Source of the DNA: Candidatus Krumholzibacteriia bacterium
Lineage (GTDB): Bacteria; Krumholzibacteriota; Krumholzibacteriia; G020349025
Length of the DNA: 64,000 nt
Assembly (NCBI GenBank): GCA_035649275.1
Contig: DASRJW010000024.1
Coordinates: 53,638 to 117,637, forward strand
Direction of reading: 5' to 3'
Notes under the pieces: generated by a model
Told to the model about the DNA's origin: nothing
Database searches by the model: none
Seen by the model: only the letters and a program-made list of their open reading frames with translations
Position numbers and translations under genes: made by a program
Part shown: piece after piece, positions 23,799 through 33,021 of the stretch
Numbering within the stretch: the stretch's first letter is position 1
Layout of the letters: each line of letters begins with the position of its first letter

Positions 23799-25586
23799 AT
23801 GCCTCGTCCCGCCAAGGAACTGCGCCTGCGCGGCGTCGCCGTCTCCCCTGGTATCGCCATGGGCAATGCCTACGTGCAGCGCCCGCGGGAGATCTTGGCA
23901 CCCAACTACGTCGTGGCGCCGGAACGGGTGGACGAGGAGCTCCGACGCTTTCACGCCGCCCTCGACCGCGCCCGTGAAGAGATCCGCGAGAGCCGCATGC
24001 GGCTGGCGGAGAAGATTGGCGAGGATCACGCCAAGATCTTCGATGCTCACCTGCTGATCCTCGAGGACACCAAGGCCATCGACGACACGGAGACCCTGGT
24101 GCGTCAGGATCTCATGTGCGCCGAGTTCGCCTTCAACCGCGTCATCGGCCGCATCCTCGAATCCTTCGACAGCATCGGCGACTCCTACCTGCGCGAGCGC
24201 CGCGCCGACGTGGAAGACGTGCGCCGCCGGGTGCTGCACATTCTCATCGGCCTGGAGCCGGCGTCCTTCGGCGCTCTCAACGCCGAATCGATCCTGATCT
24301 CCCGCGAGCTCAGCCCCTCGGACACCGCCATGATCGACCGGCGCTACGTCCTCGGCGTCGCCACCGAGCTCGGCGGGCGCACCTCCCATGCCGCCATCCT
24401 GGCGCGCAGCTACGGCATCCCCGCCGTCGTCGGCCTCGAGGGCCTGTGCGATCAGGTGCGCCACGGTGATGCCATCCTCATCGACGGCCACGCCGGGCTC
24501 GTCGTGCTGCGGCCCACGGAAGCCTCGCGGAAGGAGTACGAGGAAGCGCGACAGCGCTTCCACGAGCTCGAGCGCGAGCTGCTCACCTTGAAGGATTATC
24601 CGGCCATCACCCGGGATGGGCGGAAGATCGAGCTCTCTGCCAACGTGAAGACGCCGGAGGATTCGGAGCTCGCCCTGGCGAAAGGGGCGAAAGGGGTCGG
24701 CCTCTACCGCACCGAGTGGTTCTTTCTCACCCGCGACGCCTTGCCGAGCGAGGAAGAGCAGGTGCAGCAGTACACCCAGATCGCCCAGGCCATCGCGCCG
24801 GACCCGGTGATCTTCCGCGCCCTCGACATCGGCGGCGACAAGTTCGCCAGCTACTTGGGCCCGGGCAAGAGCGAGCTCAACCCCTTCCTTGGTTGGCGGG
24901 GCATCCGCTTCCTGCTGACGCGGCGCGACATCCTGCGCACCCAGCTGCGCGCCTTCCTGCGCGCCTCGGTGGCCGGGAAGGTGAAGGTCATGTTCCCCAT
25001 GATCACCGGCCTGGAGGAGGTGCGCGCCACCCGCGCCCTGGTGGACGAGGTGCGTCGCGAGCTGCAGGAGGAGAACCGCCCCTTCGACCCGGACATCGAA
25101 GTGGGTCTCATGATCGAGACGCCGGCGGCCGTCGCCATCGCCGATCTCCTGGCGCAGGAGACCGACTTCTTCAGCATCGGCTCCAACGACCTGGTGCAGT
25201 ACACCCTCGCGGTGGACCGGAGCAACGCCCGGATCAGCTACCTCTACGAGCCCATGCACCCGAGCGTGCTGCGTCTGGTGCGTAACACCGTCGACGCCGG
25301 GCACGCCCACGGCATCTGGGTGGGCATGTGCGGCGAGATCGCCGGCGACCCGCTCTACAGCGTGCTCCTCGTCGGCCTGGGGCTGGACGAGCTCTCGATC
25401 AGTGCGTACATGATCCCGGAGGTGAAGCGCATCATCCGGGGCATCACCTACGACGAAGCCAAGATGCTGGCGCGCAAGGCGCTCGGTCTCTCCACCGCGG
25501 CGGAGATCCGCCGCCTCGTCTCCTCCGTCATGCACGAGCGCTTCCCCGAGCTCGTGGCGGCGGAGACGAGCGAGGAAGCTCCGTGA
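23799..25586 (+). CDS. ptsI: PTS enzyme I (phosphoenolpyruvate-protein phosphotransferase)
   Basis: A 595-aa cytoplasmic enzyme that takes phosphate from phosphoenolpyruvate and passes it to HPr. It begins with the N-terminal HPr-binding domain (GVAVSPGIAMGNAYV). The phospho-His site is GGRTSHAAILARSYGIPAVVG (His197). The C-terminal PEP-binding barrel has GVGLYRTEWFF, FRALDIGGDK, EVGLMIETPAA, FFSIGSNDLVQYTLAVDR and catalytic Cys in MCGEIAGDP. All catalytic residues appear intact and there is no fused GAF domain, so it is the sugar-type rather than the PtsP form. The stop overlaps the next gene as GTGA. Confidence 0.96.
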   Translation: MPRPAKELRLRGVAVSPGIAMGNAYVQRPREILAPNYVVAPERVDEELRRFHAALDRAREEIRESRMRLAEKIGEDHAKIFDAHLLILEDTKAIDDTETLVRQDLMCAEFAFNRVIGRILESFDSIGDSYLRERRADVEDVRRRVLHILIGLEPASFGALNAESILISRELSPSDTAMIDRRYVLGVATELGGRTSHAAILARSYGIPAVVGLEGLCDQVRHGDAILIDGHAGLVVLRPTEASRKEYEEARQRFHELERELLTLKDYPAITRDGRKIELSANVKTPEDSELALAKGAKGVGLYRTEWFFLTRDALPSEEEQVQQYTQIAQAIAPDPVIFRALDIGGDKFASYLGPGKSELNPFLGWRGIRFLLTRRDILRTQLRAFLRASVAGKVKVMFPMITGLEEVRATRALVDEVRRELQEENRPFDPDIEVGLMIETPAAVAIADLLAQETDFFSIGSNDLVQYTLAVDRSNARISYLYEPMHPSVLRLVRNTVDAGHAHGIWVGMCGEIAGDPLYSVLLVGLGLDELSISAYMIPEVKRIIRGITYDEAKMLARKALGLSTAAEIRRLVSSVMHERFPELVAAETSEEAP

Positions 25587-26656
25587 ATCTCGACGACGTG
25601 GATCGTCTTGCTGCCGCGGATCCTGGCGGCATGCTGCGCCAGGTGGCGGATCTGCCGCGGCAGCTGGCGCAAGCCGGAGCCCTGGCGGCGCCGGCCCGCA
25701 AGGCGCTGGCAGCGCTGCCGGGACGCGGCCGCTGGACCGAGCTCCTCGTTTGCGGCATGGGCGGCTCGGCCATCGGCGGCGACTACGCTGCCGCCTGGGC
25801 CGCCCCGCAAGGGGCGCGAGTGGTCGTGCACCGCGGTTACGGTGTGCCGCCCTGGGCAAGGGCCACGGCGCTCTTCGTCTTCTCCAGCTACTCCGGTGAC
25901 ACGGAAGAGACCCTCGCCGCCTTCAGCGCGGCGCCGCGGGATGCCGCACGTCTTTGTCTCACCACGGGAGGGGAGCTCGCTCGCCTCGCTGCGGCGGAAG
26001 GTGTGCCGGTGCTCCCCTTGCCCGGCGGTTTGCAGCCGCGCTCCGCCCTCGGGCACTCGCTCGTGGCGCTGCTCTGGGTGCTGCATGCGGCGGGGTTGTT
26101 GCAGGAATCGCCGGCCGTGGCGCTCGAGGCGGCAGCGAGGCAGCTCCAAGCGCTCGCGCCCACCTTCGCACCGGAAAAGCCGGAGGCGGACAACCGCGCC
26201 AAACAGCTGGCCCGAGCTTGCGCCGGTCATCTGGTGTGGATCGTGAGCGGCCAGGGTCTCCTGGAGCCTGCCGCCCGCCGCTTCAAGGCGCAGCTGCACG
26301 AGAACGCCAAGACCCTGGCCTTCGCCAGCGTCGTCCCCGAAATGAACCACAACGAGATCATGGCGGCGCCGCTGCCGGAGGCGATCTGCAGCCGTACTCG
26401 GCTCGTCTGCCTCGCCGATCCCGAGGACCCCGAGCCGGTGCGCCGGCGGCTTCGCCTCACCGCCGAGCTCCTCTCACCCCATCTCGCCGGGGCGGAGTGG
26501 CTGGAGTCCTCGGGCCCGGAGCGGCTGGGGCGGCTGCTCGGCGTCACCCTTCTCGTCGACTACACCAGCCTCTACACCGCCTTCTTGCACAGCGTGGACC
26601 CATTGCCGGTGCAGCGGATCGAGCAGCTCAAAGAGCGGCTGCGTCGCGCCCCCTAG
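25583..26656 (+). CDS. Bifunctional phosphoglucose/phosphomannose isomerase
   Basis: A 357-aa SIS-domain isomerase converting glucose-6-phosphate or mannose-6-phosphate to fructose-6-phosphate. The first SIS domain contains CGMGGSAIGGDYAAAW and FVFSSYSGDTEETLAAF. The second half has KTLAFASVVPEMNHNEI, with the Glu and His typical of the archaeal-type Pgi/Pmi family, and a C-terminal DYTSLYTAFLHSVDPLPVQRIEQLK. The length and pattern match that family rather than classical Pgi. Its GTG overlaps the stop of ptsI, so sugar phosphorylation control and hexose-phosphate isomerisation are co-expressed. Confidence 0.93.
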   Translation: MNLDDVDRLAAADPGGMLRQVADLPRQLAQAGALAAPARKALAALPGRGRWTELLVCGMGGSAIGGDYAAAWAAPQGARVVVHRGYGVPPWARATALFVFSSYSGDTEETLAAFSAAPRDAARLCLTTGGELARLAAAEGVPVLPLPGGLQPRSALGHSLVALLWVLHAAGLLQESPAVALEAAARQLQALAPTFAPEKPEADNRAKQLARACAGHLVWIVSGQGLLEPAARRFKAQLHENAKTLAFASVVPEMNHNEIMAAPLPEAICSRTRLVCLADPEDPEPVRRRLRLTAELLSPHLAGAEWLESSGPERLGRLLGVTLLVDYTSLYTAFLHSVDPLPVQRIEQLKERLRRAP

Positions 26657-26720
26657 CGCCGGCCTCGGAGGCGGTCGAGCGCACCTGCCGGGGAAGCCCC
26701 TGCGGCGCAGCGCGGCCCCG

Positions 26721-26729
26721 TGCTACAAT
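26721..26729 (+). promoter_or_regulatory. Extended -10 promoter upstream of metK
   Basis: TGCTACAAT at 26721-26729 is a TGN-extended -10 with a good hexamer, leaving a leader of about 100 bases before metK. I could not fold that leader into a known SAM riboswitch class by eye. Confidence 0.5.
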
Positions 26730-26836
26730 CGCCCCCACGCTCGGGAGAGTCGGCTTCTACGCCGGGGTAGCGCCCTCGCCTCCGGACTGCCCGCCCGGTG
26801 TACGCCAGGAATCCAAAACCCCACGAAGGAGTGGAG

Positions 26837-28000
26837 ATGCCGGAGACCCGCCTATTCACCTCCGAATCGGTCACGGAAGGACATCCGGACAAGATCGCCG
26901 ACCAGATTTCGGACGCCGTGCTCGATGCCACCTTGAGCGTGGACCCGCGCAGCCGCGTGGCCTGCGAAGTCCTCGTCACCACCGGCATGGTCTTGGTTTC
27001 CGGCGAGATCACCAGCAACGCCCAGTTGCAGGTGCCCGAGCTGGCACGGCAGGTGATCCGCGACATCGGCTACACCCAGGCGGAATACGGCATCGACGCC
27101 GACACCTGCGCCGTGCTGCTCGCCATCGACAAGCAGTCCCCGGACATCAAGGTCGCCGTCGACCGGGATGGGGCGGGGGACCAGGGCCTCATGTTCGGCT
27201 ACGCCTGCAAGCACACGCGCTCCCTCATGCCCATGCCCATCGTCCTGGCGCATCGTCTGACGCGCCGGCTGGGGACGGGGCGGCGGGACGGCACGCTCCC
27301 TTATCTGCGCCCCGACGGCAAGTCGCAGGTCACCGTCGAGTTCAACGGCCGGCGGCCGACGCGAGTCACCACCGTGGTGCTCTCGGCGCAGCACCATCCC
27401 GAGATCAGCCAGAGCCGCATCCGCGAGGACCTCATCGAGCACGTGGTCAAGCCCGTCCTCGCCACCGAGGACGTGGACACCAAGAACGTCCAGTACTTCA
27501 TCAACCCCAGCGATCGCTTCGTCACCGGCGGGCCCCAAGGCGACTGCGGTCTCACCGGGCGCAAGATCATCGTCGACACCTACGGCGGCTGGAGCCGCCA
27601 CGGCGGCGGCGCCTTCAGCGGCAAGGATCCCTCCAAGGTGGATCGCTCGGCGAGCTACGCGGCGCGCAGCATCGCCAAGCACGTGGTCGCCGCTGGTCTG
27701 GCCGACGAGGTGGAAATACAGCTCGCCTACGCCATCGGCGTGGCGGAGCCGGTGTCGGTGCTGGTGGAGACCTTCGGCACCGCCAAGGTGGACGAGGACC
27801 GCATCGCTCGCGCCGTCCGCGAGACCTTCCCGCTCACGCCGAAGGGCATGATCGAGTGGCTCGATCTGCGCCGGCCCATCTACCGCCAGACCGCCGCCTA
27901 CGGTCACTTCGGCCGCGAGGACGAGGGCTTCACCTGGGAGAAGCTCGATCGCGTCGACGAGCTGAAGGATCGCGTCCACCAGCTGAAGAGCCGTGTCTGA
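26837..28000 (+). CDS. metK: S-adenosylmethionine synthetase
   Basis: A 387-aa enzyme forming S-adenosylmethionine from methionine and ATP, the methyl donor for reactions such as the methyltransferase encoded at 14 kb. It opens with [20 protein letters not shown], has the hexapeptide-type signature [12 protein letters not shown] and the P-loop-like [19 protein letters not shown]. The C-terminus [16 protein letters not shown] is characteristic. ATG at 26837 follows AAGGAG. Its end overlaps the Nudix gene by 8 bases, so the two are coupled. Confidence 0.97.
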   Translation: MPETRLFTSESVTEGHPDKIADQISDAVLDATLSVDPRSRVACEVLVTTGMVLVSGEITSNAQLQVPELARQVIRDIGYTQAEYGIDADTCAVLLAIDKQSPDIKVAVDRDGAGDQGLMFGYACKHTRSLMPMPIVLAHRLTRRLGTGRRDGTLPYLRPDGKSQVTVEFNGRRPTRVTTVVLSAQHHPEISQSRIREDLIEHVVKPVLATEDVDTKNVQYFINPSDRFVTGGPQGDCGLTGRKIIVDTYGGWSRHGGGAFSGKDPSKVDRSASYAARSIAKHVVAAGLADEVEIQLAYAIGVAEPVSVLVETFGTAKVDEDRIARAVRETFPLTPKGMIEWLDLRRPIYRQTAAYGHFGREDEGFTWEKLDRVDELKDRVHQLKSRV

Positions 28001-28613
28001 GTCGCCGGACCAGCCCTGGGCTCTGGTGGAAGAGCGCCTGCGCCGGGTCCTCGCGGGGCGTCGACCGGAGCGCCTCGGTGACCTGGACCCGCGGGTAGCG
28101 ACGGCGGTGGGCAATCTCCGCCCTGCCGCGGTCGCACTGCTGCTGGAGCGCACGCCGGGCTACAGCGTCATCCTCACCAAGCGCACCCAACAGGTGGAGC
28201 ACCACAAAGGGGAGATCTCCCTCGCCGGCGGGATGCGCGATGCCGTGGACGCCGATCTCGAAGCCACGGCGCTGCGGGAGCTGCACGAGGAGATCGGCGT
28301 GCTGCCCCAGGCGGTCACCGTTCTCGGCCGGCTCGACGAGGTGGCGACCGTGACCGGCTTCCTGGTGACGCCGGTTGTCTGCGCCGTCGATACGGGACAG
28401 CGCTTGCAGCTCCATGCCGCCGAGGTGGAGCGCGTGCTGCACGTGCCGCTCGCCGTGCTGCGCGATCCGACCGCTTGGTTCGACGACTTCCGTACCTGGC
28501 GCGGCGAGACCTACCGGCTGCGCTCCTGCCGCTACGGCGACGATGTCATTTGGGGCGCCACCTCGCGCATCCTGCAGCACTTCCTCGCCGTCGTCCCGAC
28601 GGACATGCTCTGA
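27993..28613 (+). CDS. Nudix hydrolase, CoA pyrophosphatase-like
   Basis: A 206-aa cytoplasmic hydrolase. The CoA-ase subgroup pattern is visible: [21 protein letters not shown], followed by the Nudix box core [13 protein letters not shown] with its Arg and metal-binding Glu residues. The distal segment ([21 protein letters not shown]) matches the family that cleaves coenzyme A or acyl-CoA to 3',5'-ADP and 4'-phosphopantetheine. GTG at 27993 overlaps metK. The substrate is inferred from the subgroup motif only. Confidence 0.87.
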   Translation: MSESPDQPWALVEERLRRVLAGRRPERLGDLDPRVATAVGNLRPAAVALLLERTPGYSVILTKRTQQVEHHKGEISLAGGMRDAVDADLEATALRELHEEIGVLPQAVTVLGRLDEVATVTGFLVTPVVCAVDTGQRLQLHAAEVERVLHVPLAVLRDPTAWFDDFRTWRGETYRLRSCRYGDDVIWGATSRILQHFLAVVPTDML

Positions 28614-28650
28614 ATCACCGGCTCGAAAAGGCGTTCCCTTGTAACCCTTT

Positions 28651-28675
28651 CGCCAGAGACGTCGTCTCACTGGCG
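28651..28675. promoter_or_regulatory. Near-perfect 25-bp dyad upstream of the DUF5694 gene
   Basis: CGCCAGAGACG and CGTCTCACTGGCG are inverted repeats around a central T, with a two-base insertion in the right arm. The inner 13 bases GAGACGTCGTCTC are a perfect dyad. The loop is too small for a stable RNA hairpin, so a protein-binding operator is more likely than a terminator. Confidence 0.4.
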
Positions 28676-28720
28676 GGGCGTGGCGACCTGTCCCAGGAGC
28701 ATGGCATGGGAGGTTCGACG

Positions 28721-29551
28721 ATGCGATCCAGAGCGACTCTTGCCGCTGTCACTGTTTGGGCATGCAGCTCGCCTCCCCTCCACGCGCAGCAACCGCCGGT
28801 GGAGACGCCCACCACGCCGGCCCGCGCGGAGGTCTTGGTCGTGGGCCTCTACCACATGGCCAACCCGGGGCGCGACATCTTCAACACTCAGGCCGACGAT
28901 GTCCTGGCTCCCAAGCGCCAAGCCGAGATTGCGGAGGTCATCGCCGTCCTCAAGAGGTTCCATCCCACCAAGATCGCCGTGGAACGCGATTTCGGCGACA
29001 CGCGCATCTCCAAGGACTATCCCGCCTACCTGGCCGGCAAGCACGAACTCACTCGCAACGAGGTCGAACAGCTCGGCTTCCGCCTCGCCAAAGAACTCGG
29101 CCACCCGACCGTGTACCCGGTGGATGCGGACGGCGAGTTCCCCTTTCCGCGCGTCGTCGACTACGCCAAGGCCAACGGCCACTCGACCGAGTGGGAGGCC
29201 CTGATGCGCGAAGTCGGCGACATGGTGAGGGAGAACAATGCGTACCTGGCCTCGCACACCGTGCTCGAGACGCTTCTCACCATGAACTCGGACGACAAAG
29301 TCGCCCAGGACGTAGGCTTCTACTACCGGGAAGCGCACTTTGGCGAGGCATGGAATTGGGCTGGCGCCGACCTGGTCGCCGACTGGTTCCGACGGAACAT
29401 CCGCATCTACAGCAACATCGTGGACCTGGTCGAATCTCCCCAGGAGCGCATCCTGGTCCTCTATGGCTCCGGACACCTCGGCTGGCTGCGACAGTTGTTC
29501 GCCAGCGATCCCACCTTCGGTTTGCGCAAGCTCGGCGAGTTTGCCCGGTAA
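28721..29551 (+). CDS. Exported DUF5694-family protein
   Basis: A 276-aa protein with a signal peptide (MRSRATLAAVTVWACSSPP, cleaved after LHAQ or so). The mature part begins with ARAEVLVVGLYHMANPGRD and holds the patterns KIAVERDFGDTR, FYYREAHFGEAWNWAGADLVADWF and a C-terminal ILVLYGSGHLGWLRQLF. These features match the DUF5694 family, which resembles TraB/GumN (erythromycin esterase-like/Tiki fold) proteins. I am fairly but not fully sure of the family name. The biochemical role is unknown. ATG at 28721 follows GGGAGG. It stands alone. Confidence 0.75.
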   Translation: MRSRATLAAVTVWACSSPPLHAQQPPVETPTTPARAEVLVVGLYHMANPGRDIFNTQADDVLAPKRQAEIAEVIAVLKRFHPTKIAVERDFGDTRISKDYPAYLAGKHELTRNEVEQLGFRLAKELGHPTVYPVDADGEFPFPRVVDYAKANGHSTEWEALMREVGDMVRENNAYLASHTVLETLLTMNSDDKVAQDVGFYYREAHFGEAWNWAGADLVADWFRRNIRIYSNIVDLVESPQERILVLYGSGHLGWLRQLFASDPTFGLRKLGEFAR

Positions 29552-29603
29552 CCGCCAGGCGCGACACTGGACGCGAGGCTACGGCAGAAGGTCCACATCC
29601 CGC

Positions 29604-30065
29604 CTAGGCGGCCGGTTCTTTCTCCAGCTCGAGGTTGCCGTCGAGGAACTTCAGGTTGAAGCGGAACGAGTCGATACGCCAGACGCTCGTGCTCCGTTGC
29701 AAGCCGAAGTCGTAGCTGCCGACGAAGGTGCGGGTGTTGCGTCCGGAGTGAGTGCGCCGGTAGTGGAACGCCACCCCGTAACAGAAGGCCGTTGCCCGGT
29801 CCCCTTCGATGGTGACGCGATGGTTCCCCGCCTGATGGTGCACCGCTTCGAGGGGCCGGAGCCCCTCTTCCCAGGCGGCGATGATTTGCCGCGGCGAGCG
29901 ATCGACCGCGGGGCCGGCGCCGACGCTGGACATGTCGAAATGCACCGTGGGAGCGAAGCAGGATTCTACCGCGGCCCAGTCACGGTTGTCCGTGCCGATG
30001 AAGAGACGGACGAGGAGATCGACGATGGCGTCCTTGTCGGCAAGATCGCTCAGAGGATCGGACAT
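29604..30065 (-). CDS. SnoaL-like (NTF2-fold) protein
   Basis: A 153-aa small cytoplasmic protein of the NTF2-like superfamily. It shows the usual order: an N-terminal helix (DKDAIVDLLVRLFIGTDNRDW), then AAVESCFAPTVHFDMS, QAGNHRVTIEGDRATAFCYG and a C-terminal strand WRIDSFRFNLKFLDGN. Proteins of this fold include ketosteroid isomerase-like enzymes and ligand-binding proteins, so the activity cannot be set by sequence. ATG at 30065 follows GGAAGGAG. It lies just downstream of the PQQ-type dehydrogenase gene on the same strand (31 bases) and may share its transcript. Confidence 0.8.
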   Translation of the reverse strand: MSDPLSDLADKDAIVDLLVRLFIGTDNRDWAAVESCFAPTVHFDMSSVGAGPAVDRSPRQIIAAWEEGLRPLEAVHHQAGNHRVTIEGDRATAFCYGVAFHYRRTHSGRNTRTFVGSYDFGLQRSTSVWRIDSFRFNLKFLDGNLELEKEPAA

Positions 30066-30096
30066 GCTCACGCTCCTTCCGGATCCTGCTCCGTTT

Positions 30097-31728
30097 TCAC
30101 CGCACGAGCGTGAGCTTGCCGCGCCCGAGCTCCTTCGACCACGTTCCCAGTCGATACACGTAGAGGCCGGAGGCGACGGGGAGTCCGGCGTCGTCGAGAC
30201 CGTCCCAGGGGATGTTCTCCTCTGGCAAGGGGTGCAGGCTTCGCACCAGCCTGCCGCTGGCGTCGAAGATCCGGAGCCACGCCGCTTCGGCGCGAGGCAG
30301 GCGGTAGACCATGGTGATCTTGCTGCCAGCGCGAGCCGGGTTGGGGTAGGCGAAGAGCCGCGCCGTGGCGAGGCTCGAGGCTGCATCGGTCGTCCCGACG
30401 TCGACGATGCGGTGCAGGCCGCGGTCAAGTGAGACGGTGAACATGGTGAGGAAGTAGAGGCCGCCGTCGGGGCCGACTTGCATGTCGGAGATGAAGGGGA
30501 TGTCTTTCGCCCAGTCGAGGGAGTTGGGCTGTCCCGGGACCGGCGGCGCCGGGATCCAGTCGCTGCCGGAGCGCACCAGGCGGCGGATCCAGCCACCATA
30601 GTGGTCGGCGAAGAAGAGGTCACCGTCGTATTCGAAGGGGAAGCTGCTCGGCGAGCCTTGCACACGACGGTAGATCGGGCCACCGATCACCGAGGCGGTG
30701 CCGGGATCGGGGGGGTTGGGAAAAACGTGGACCGGTGCGACCGCCGGCTCGACCAGGCAAGCGCCGCAGCACGGCCGCGCCACCAGGCCCTCGTAGGCCG
30801 GCCAGCCGTAGTTGTCGCCGGCGTAACCGGCATGCACGGCGACGTCGATCTCCTCCCAGTCGAGCTCGCCGACGTCGCCGATGACCAGGTCGTTGCTCAA
30901 CGGATCGATGCAGATGCGGAAGGGGTTGCGAAGGCCGTAAGCGTAGACAAGACGCGCATTGTCCGTCGGCCCCGAGAAGGGGTTGTCCGGCGGCGTGATG
31001 GCGCTCTTGGGTGGTGGGCCGCTCCCCGTTCCTGGCATGGCGCTCACGTCCAAGCGCAGGATTTTGCCGCCGAGGAAATCCCGGTCCGTTGCCTCGCAGC
31101 CGGCGCCTTCGTCGCCGATGCTGACATAGAGGTAGCCGTCGGGGCCGAAGCGGAGCGTGCCGCCGTTGTGATGGTTGTAGAAGTCGCGGATGTCGCGAAG
31201 GAGGACGTAAGGGCTCCCGAGACTCAGGTTCGTGCTCCCCGGGTCGTTGAGGTCGCCGCTCGCCGTCTGCATCGTGATGTGGATGGTGGAGTCTTCGTAG
31301 GTGCCGTGGAAGTAGACATACGGCCGCGCGGGCCAGTCCGGGTCGACGGCGACGCCGAGGAGACCGCGTTCTCCGCCCCCGGTGATGCCCGGAATGTTGG
31401 CGATGATGTTCGAAGTGTGGGAGCCCACGGCAGCGAGACGCACGTTGCCGCTGTCCTTCTCCAGGAGCAGGATGCGCCCATCGGGAAGGAAAGCGAAGGC
31501 GACGGGGAAGGTGACGAACGGCTGGTGGACCACGATTTCCAGCGCGAAACCCGTCGGCACGGTCTGCGCTTGCAGGGTAGGCGGGCCGGTGAAGATGACG
31601 ATCGCGACCAGGAGAGGGAGGGCGGCTGCCGGCGCCGGACGGCGTCGAAACTTGACCGCGATCGCAACAGACTGATTTCGTTCGCAAATCCTGCTGATGT
31701 GTTGCAGGCGCGGATGGTGTGTGCTCAC
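30097..31728 (-). CDS. Secreted PQQ-dependent sugar dehydrogenase-like protein with FlgD/type IX-like C-terminal domain
   Basis: A 543-aa exported protein. GTG at 31728 follows GAGGAGG. An Arg-rich N-terminus precedes a hydrophobic segment (LPLLVAIVIFTGPPTLQAQ), the probable export signal. The main domain is a six-bladed glucose/sorbosone dehydrogenase propeller: FAFLPDGRILLLEKDSG, GERGLLGVAVDPDW, HHNGGTLRFGPDGYLYVSIGD, YAYGLRNPFRICIDP and NYGWPAYEG. About 90 C-terminal residues form a FlgD Ig-like/type IX sorting-like domain: LFAYPNPARAGSKITMVYRL, LRIFDASGRLVRSL, PWDGLDDAGLPVASGLYVYRL. That tail suggests delivery to the surface, perhaps through the SprA-type system encoded next door. The true substrate is unknown. 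Confidence 0.87.
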   Translation of the reverse strand: MSTHHPRLQHISRICERNQSVAIAVKFRRRPAPAAALPLLVAIVIFTGPPTLQAQTVPTGFALEIVVHQPFVTFPVAFAFLPDGRILLLEKDSGNVRLAAVGSHTSNIIANIPGITGGGERGLLGVAVDPDWPARPYVYFHGTYEDSTIHITMQTASGDLNDPGSTNLSLGSPYVLLRDIRDFYNHHNGGTLRFGPDGYLYVSIGDEGAGCEATDRDFLGGKILRLDVSAMPGTGSGPPPKSAITPPDNPFSGPTDNARLVYAYGLRNPFRICIDPLSNDLVIGDVGELDWEEIDVAVHAGYAGDNYGWPAYEGLVARPCCGACLVEPAVAPVHVFPNPPDPGTASVIGGPIYRRVQGSPSSFPFEYDGDLFFADHYGGWIRRLVRSGSDWIPAPPVPGQPNSLDWAKDIPFISDMQVGPDGGLYFLTMFTVSLDRGLHRIVDVGTTDAASSLATARLFAYPNPARAGSKITMVYRLPRAEAAWLRIFDASGRLVRSLHPLPEENIPWDGLDDAGLPVASGLYVYRLGTWSKELGRGKLTLVR

Positions 31729-31926
31729 GGCAGCCTCCTCAGGCGGTCGGCGCGGTGCCCGGCCCCGCCTGGACGCGGTCCACGGGCTCCGACGACTGGG
31801 TGTTCGACATGGCGTCCATGTTCGACCCTGGTCGGAGCGTGGTCAAGGGAGAGGAAAGCCGCTCCGATGTTGGTCGACCGGGGGCGGGTCACCCCGAGGC
31901 TGTAGACCCGAAGGCTGGTCACCCCG

Positions 31927-33021
31927 TCAGCGATTGATGCGGGCGAAGAGACCGAGGCTGGCGACGCCGAAGAAGAGCGGGCCGAGCCAGGCGGCAAGCA
32001 CGGGAGGGATACTCTCGTTCTTCCCCAGGGCGGCGCTCAGCTCGGTGAGTGCCAGGTAGGAGAAGGCGATGGTGAGGGTGAGGCCGACGCCGGTGAGCAG
32101 TCCCGGCTTCCGCTTCGAGGCCGACAGACCGACACCGAGGATGGCCATGATGAGGGTGGTGAAGGGGTAGCTGATCTTGGTGTAGAGGTCCACCAGGTAG
32201 TCGTTCACCTGCGCGCCGCTCCGCCGCAGCCGATCCACGTGCGAGCGCAGCTGGAAGTAGTTCATCGCCTCCGGGATGGGCTCGAGGCGCGCCAGGTCCT
32301 CCGGCGTTTCGGCCAGCTCGGGGAAGCGACGGCGCGTGAACGGCTCGAGCTCTTCCCGGATCCCGGTGCCGAGGGAGTCCGGCACGAACTGGCGCCGGTT
32401 GCCGTCGTGGAACTCCCAGGCGCCGTCCTGCCACACGGCGGTTTTCGCCTCCACCCGCCAGAGGACGCGGCCCTCCAAATAACGGAAGACGGTGACGTCC
32501 CGCAACGTCTGGGTGCGGGTGTTGAAGGACTTGGCATCCCAGTGCACGTCGCCCTCGCCGTGGAAGGCGAAGCTGTGGCGGACGCGGGCGTCCTCGGGCT
32601 CGCTCTTCTCGATGTCGACACGCAGGATGCGGCGCTCGGCCGCGTTCGTCCGCGGCACCACGTGCTCCGCCAGCAGACCGGAGAACGCCACACCGAGCGC
32701 CGCCAGCAGCAGAATCGGCGCGGTGAGCCGGAGCATGCTGACGCCGCTGGCGACGAAGGCGACCACCTCGTTGTTCCGCGCCAGGATCCCTAAGGTGATG
32801 ATGGTGGCCAGCATCACGTTCACCGGCAGCGTCAGGCGCACGATCTCGGGGAGCATGAAGAGGTAGAAGCGCGCTACGTGCTGCACACTCGCCTGGTGGT
32901 CGATGAAGTCGTCGATCTTCTCGAAGAGATCGACGAGGAGGAAGATCACCGCCAGCGAGAGGATGCAGAAGATGAGCACCCGCACGAAGAGCGCCAGCAC
33001 GTAGCGGTCGTGGATACGCAT
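31927..33021 (-). CDS. lptG: LPS export permease LptG
   Basis: A 364-aa inner-membrane half-transporter that with LptF and LptB extracts lipopolysaccharide from the inner membrane. It starts MRIHDRYVLALFVRVLIFCIL. The YjgP/YjgQ layout is clear, with three N-terminal membrane segments, a large periplasmic jellyroll (about 120-270) and three C-terminal segments (FTTLIMAILGVGLSA, GVGLTLTIAFSYLAL, LGPLFFGVASLGLF). ATG at 33021 overlaps the lptF stop as TGATG, indicating coupling. I assign LptG to the distal gene by the usual F-then-G order. LptB is 15 kb away in the rpoN operon. Confidence 0.92.
   Translation of the reverse strand: MRIHDRYVLALFVRVLIFCILSLAVIFLLVDLFEKIDDFIDHQASVQHVARFYLFMLPEIVRLTLPVNVMLATIITLGILARNNEVVAFVASGVSMLRLTAPILLLAALGVAFSGLLAEHVVPRTNAAERRILRVDIEKSEPEDARVRHSFAFHGEGDVHWDAKSFNTRTQTLRDVTVFRYLEGRVLWRVEAKTAVWQDGAWEFHDGNRRQFVPDSLGTGIREELEPFTRRRFPELAETPEDLARLEPIPEAMNYFQLRSHVDRLRRSGAQVNDYLVDLYTKISYPFTTLIMAILGVGLSASKRKPGLLTGVGLTLTIAFSYLALTELSAALGKNESIPPVLAAWLGPLFFGVASLGLFARINR

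Noticed and set aside
26730-26836. Possible SAM riboswitch in the metK leader
   Set aside because: I could not find the conserved cores of the known SAM or SAH riboswitch classes. A covariance search would be decisive.
31729-31926. Short frames in the gap between the dehydrogenase and lptG genes
   Set aside because: No ribosome binding sites and atypical composition. The repeated GGTCACCCCG words explain part of the open frame.
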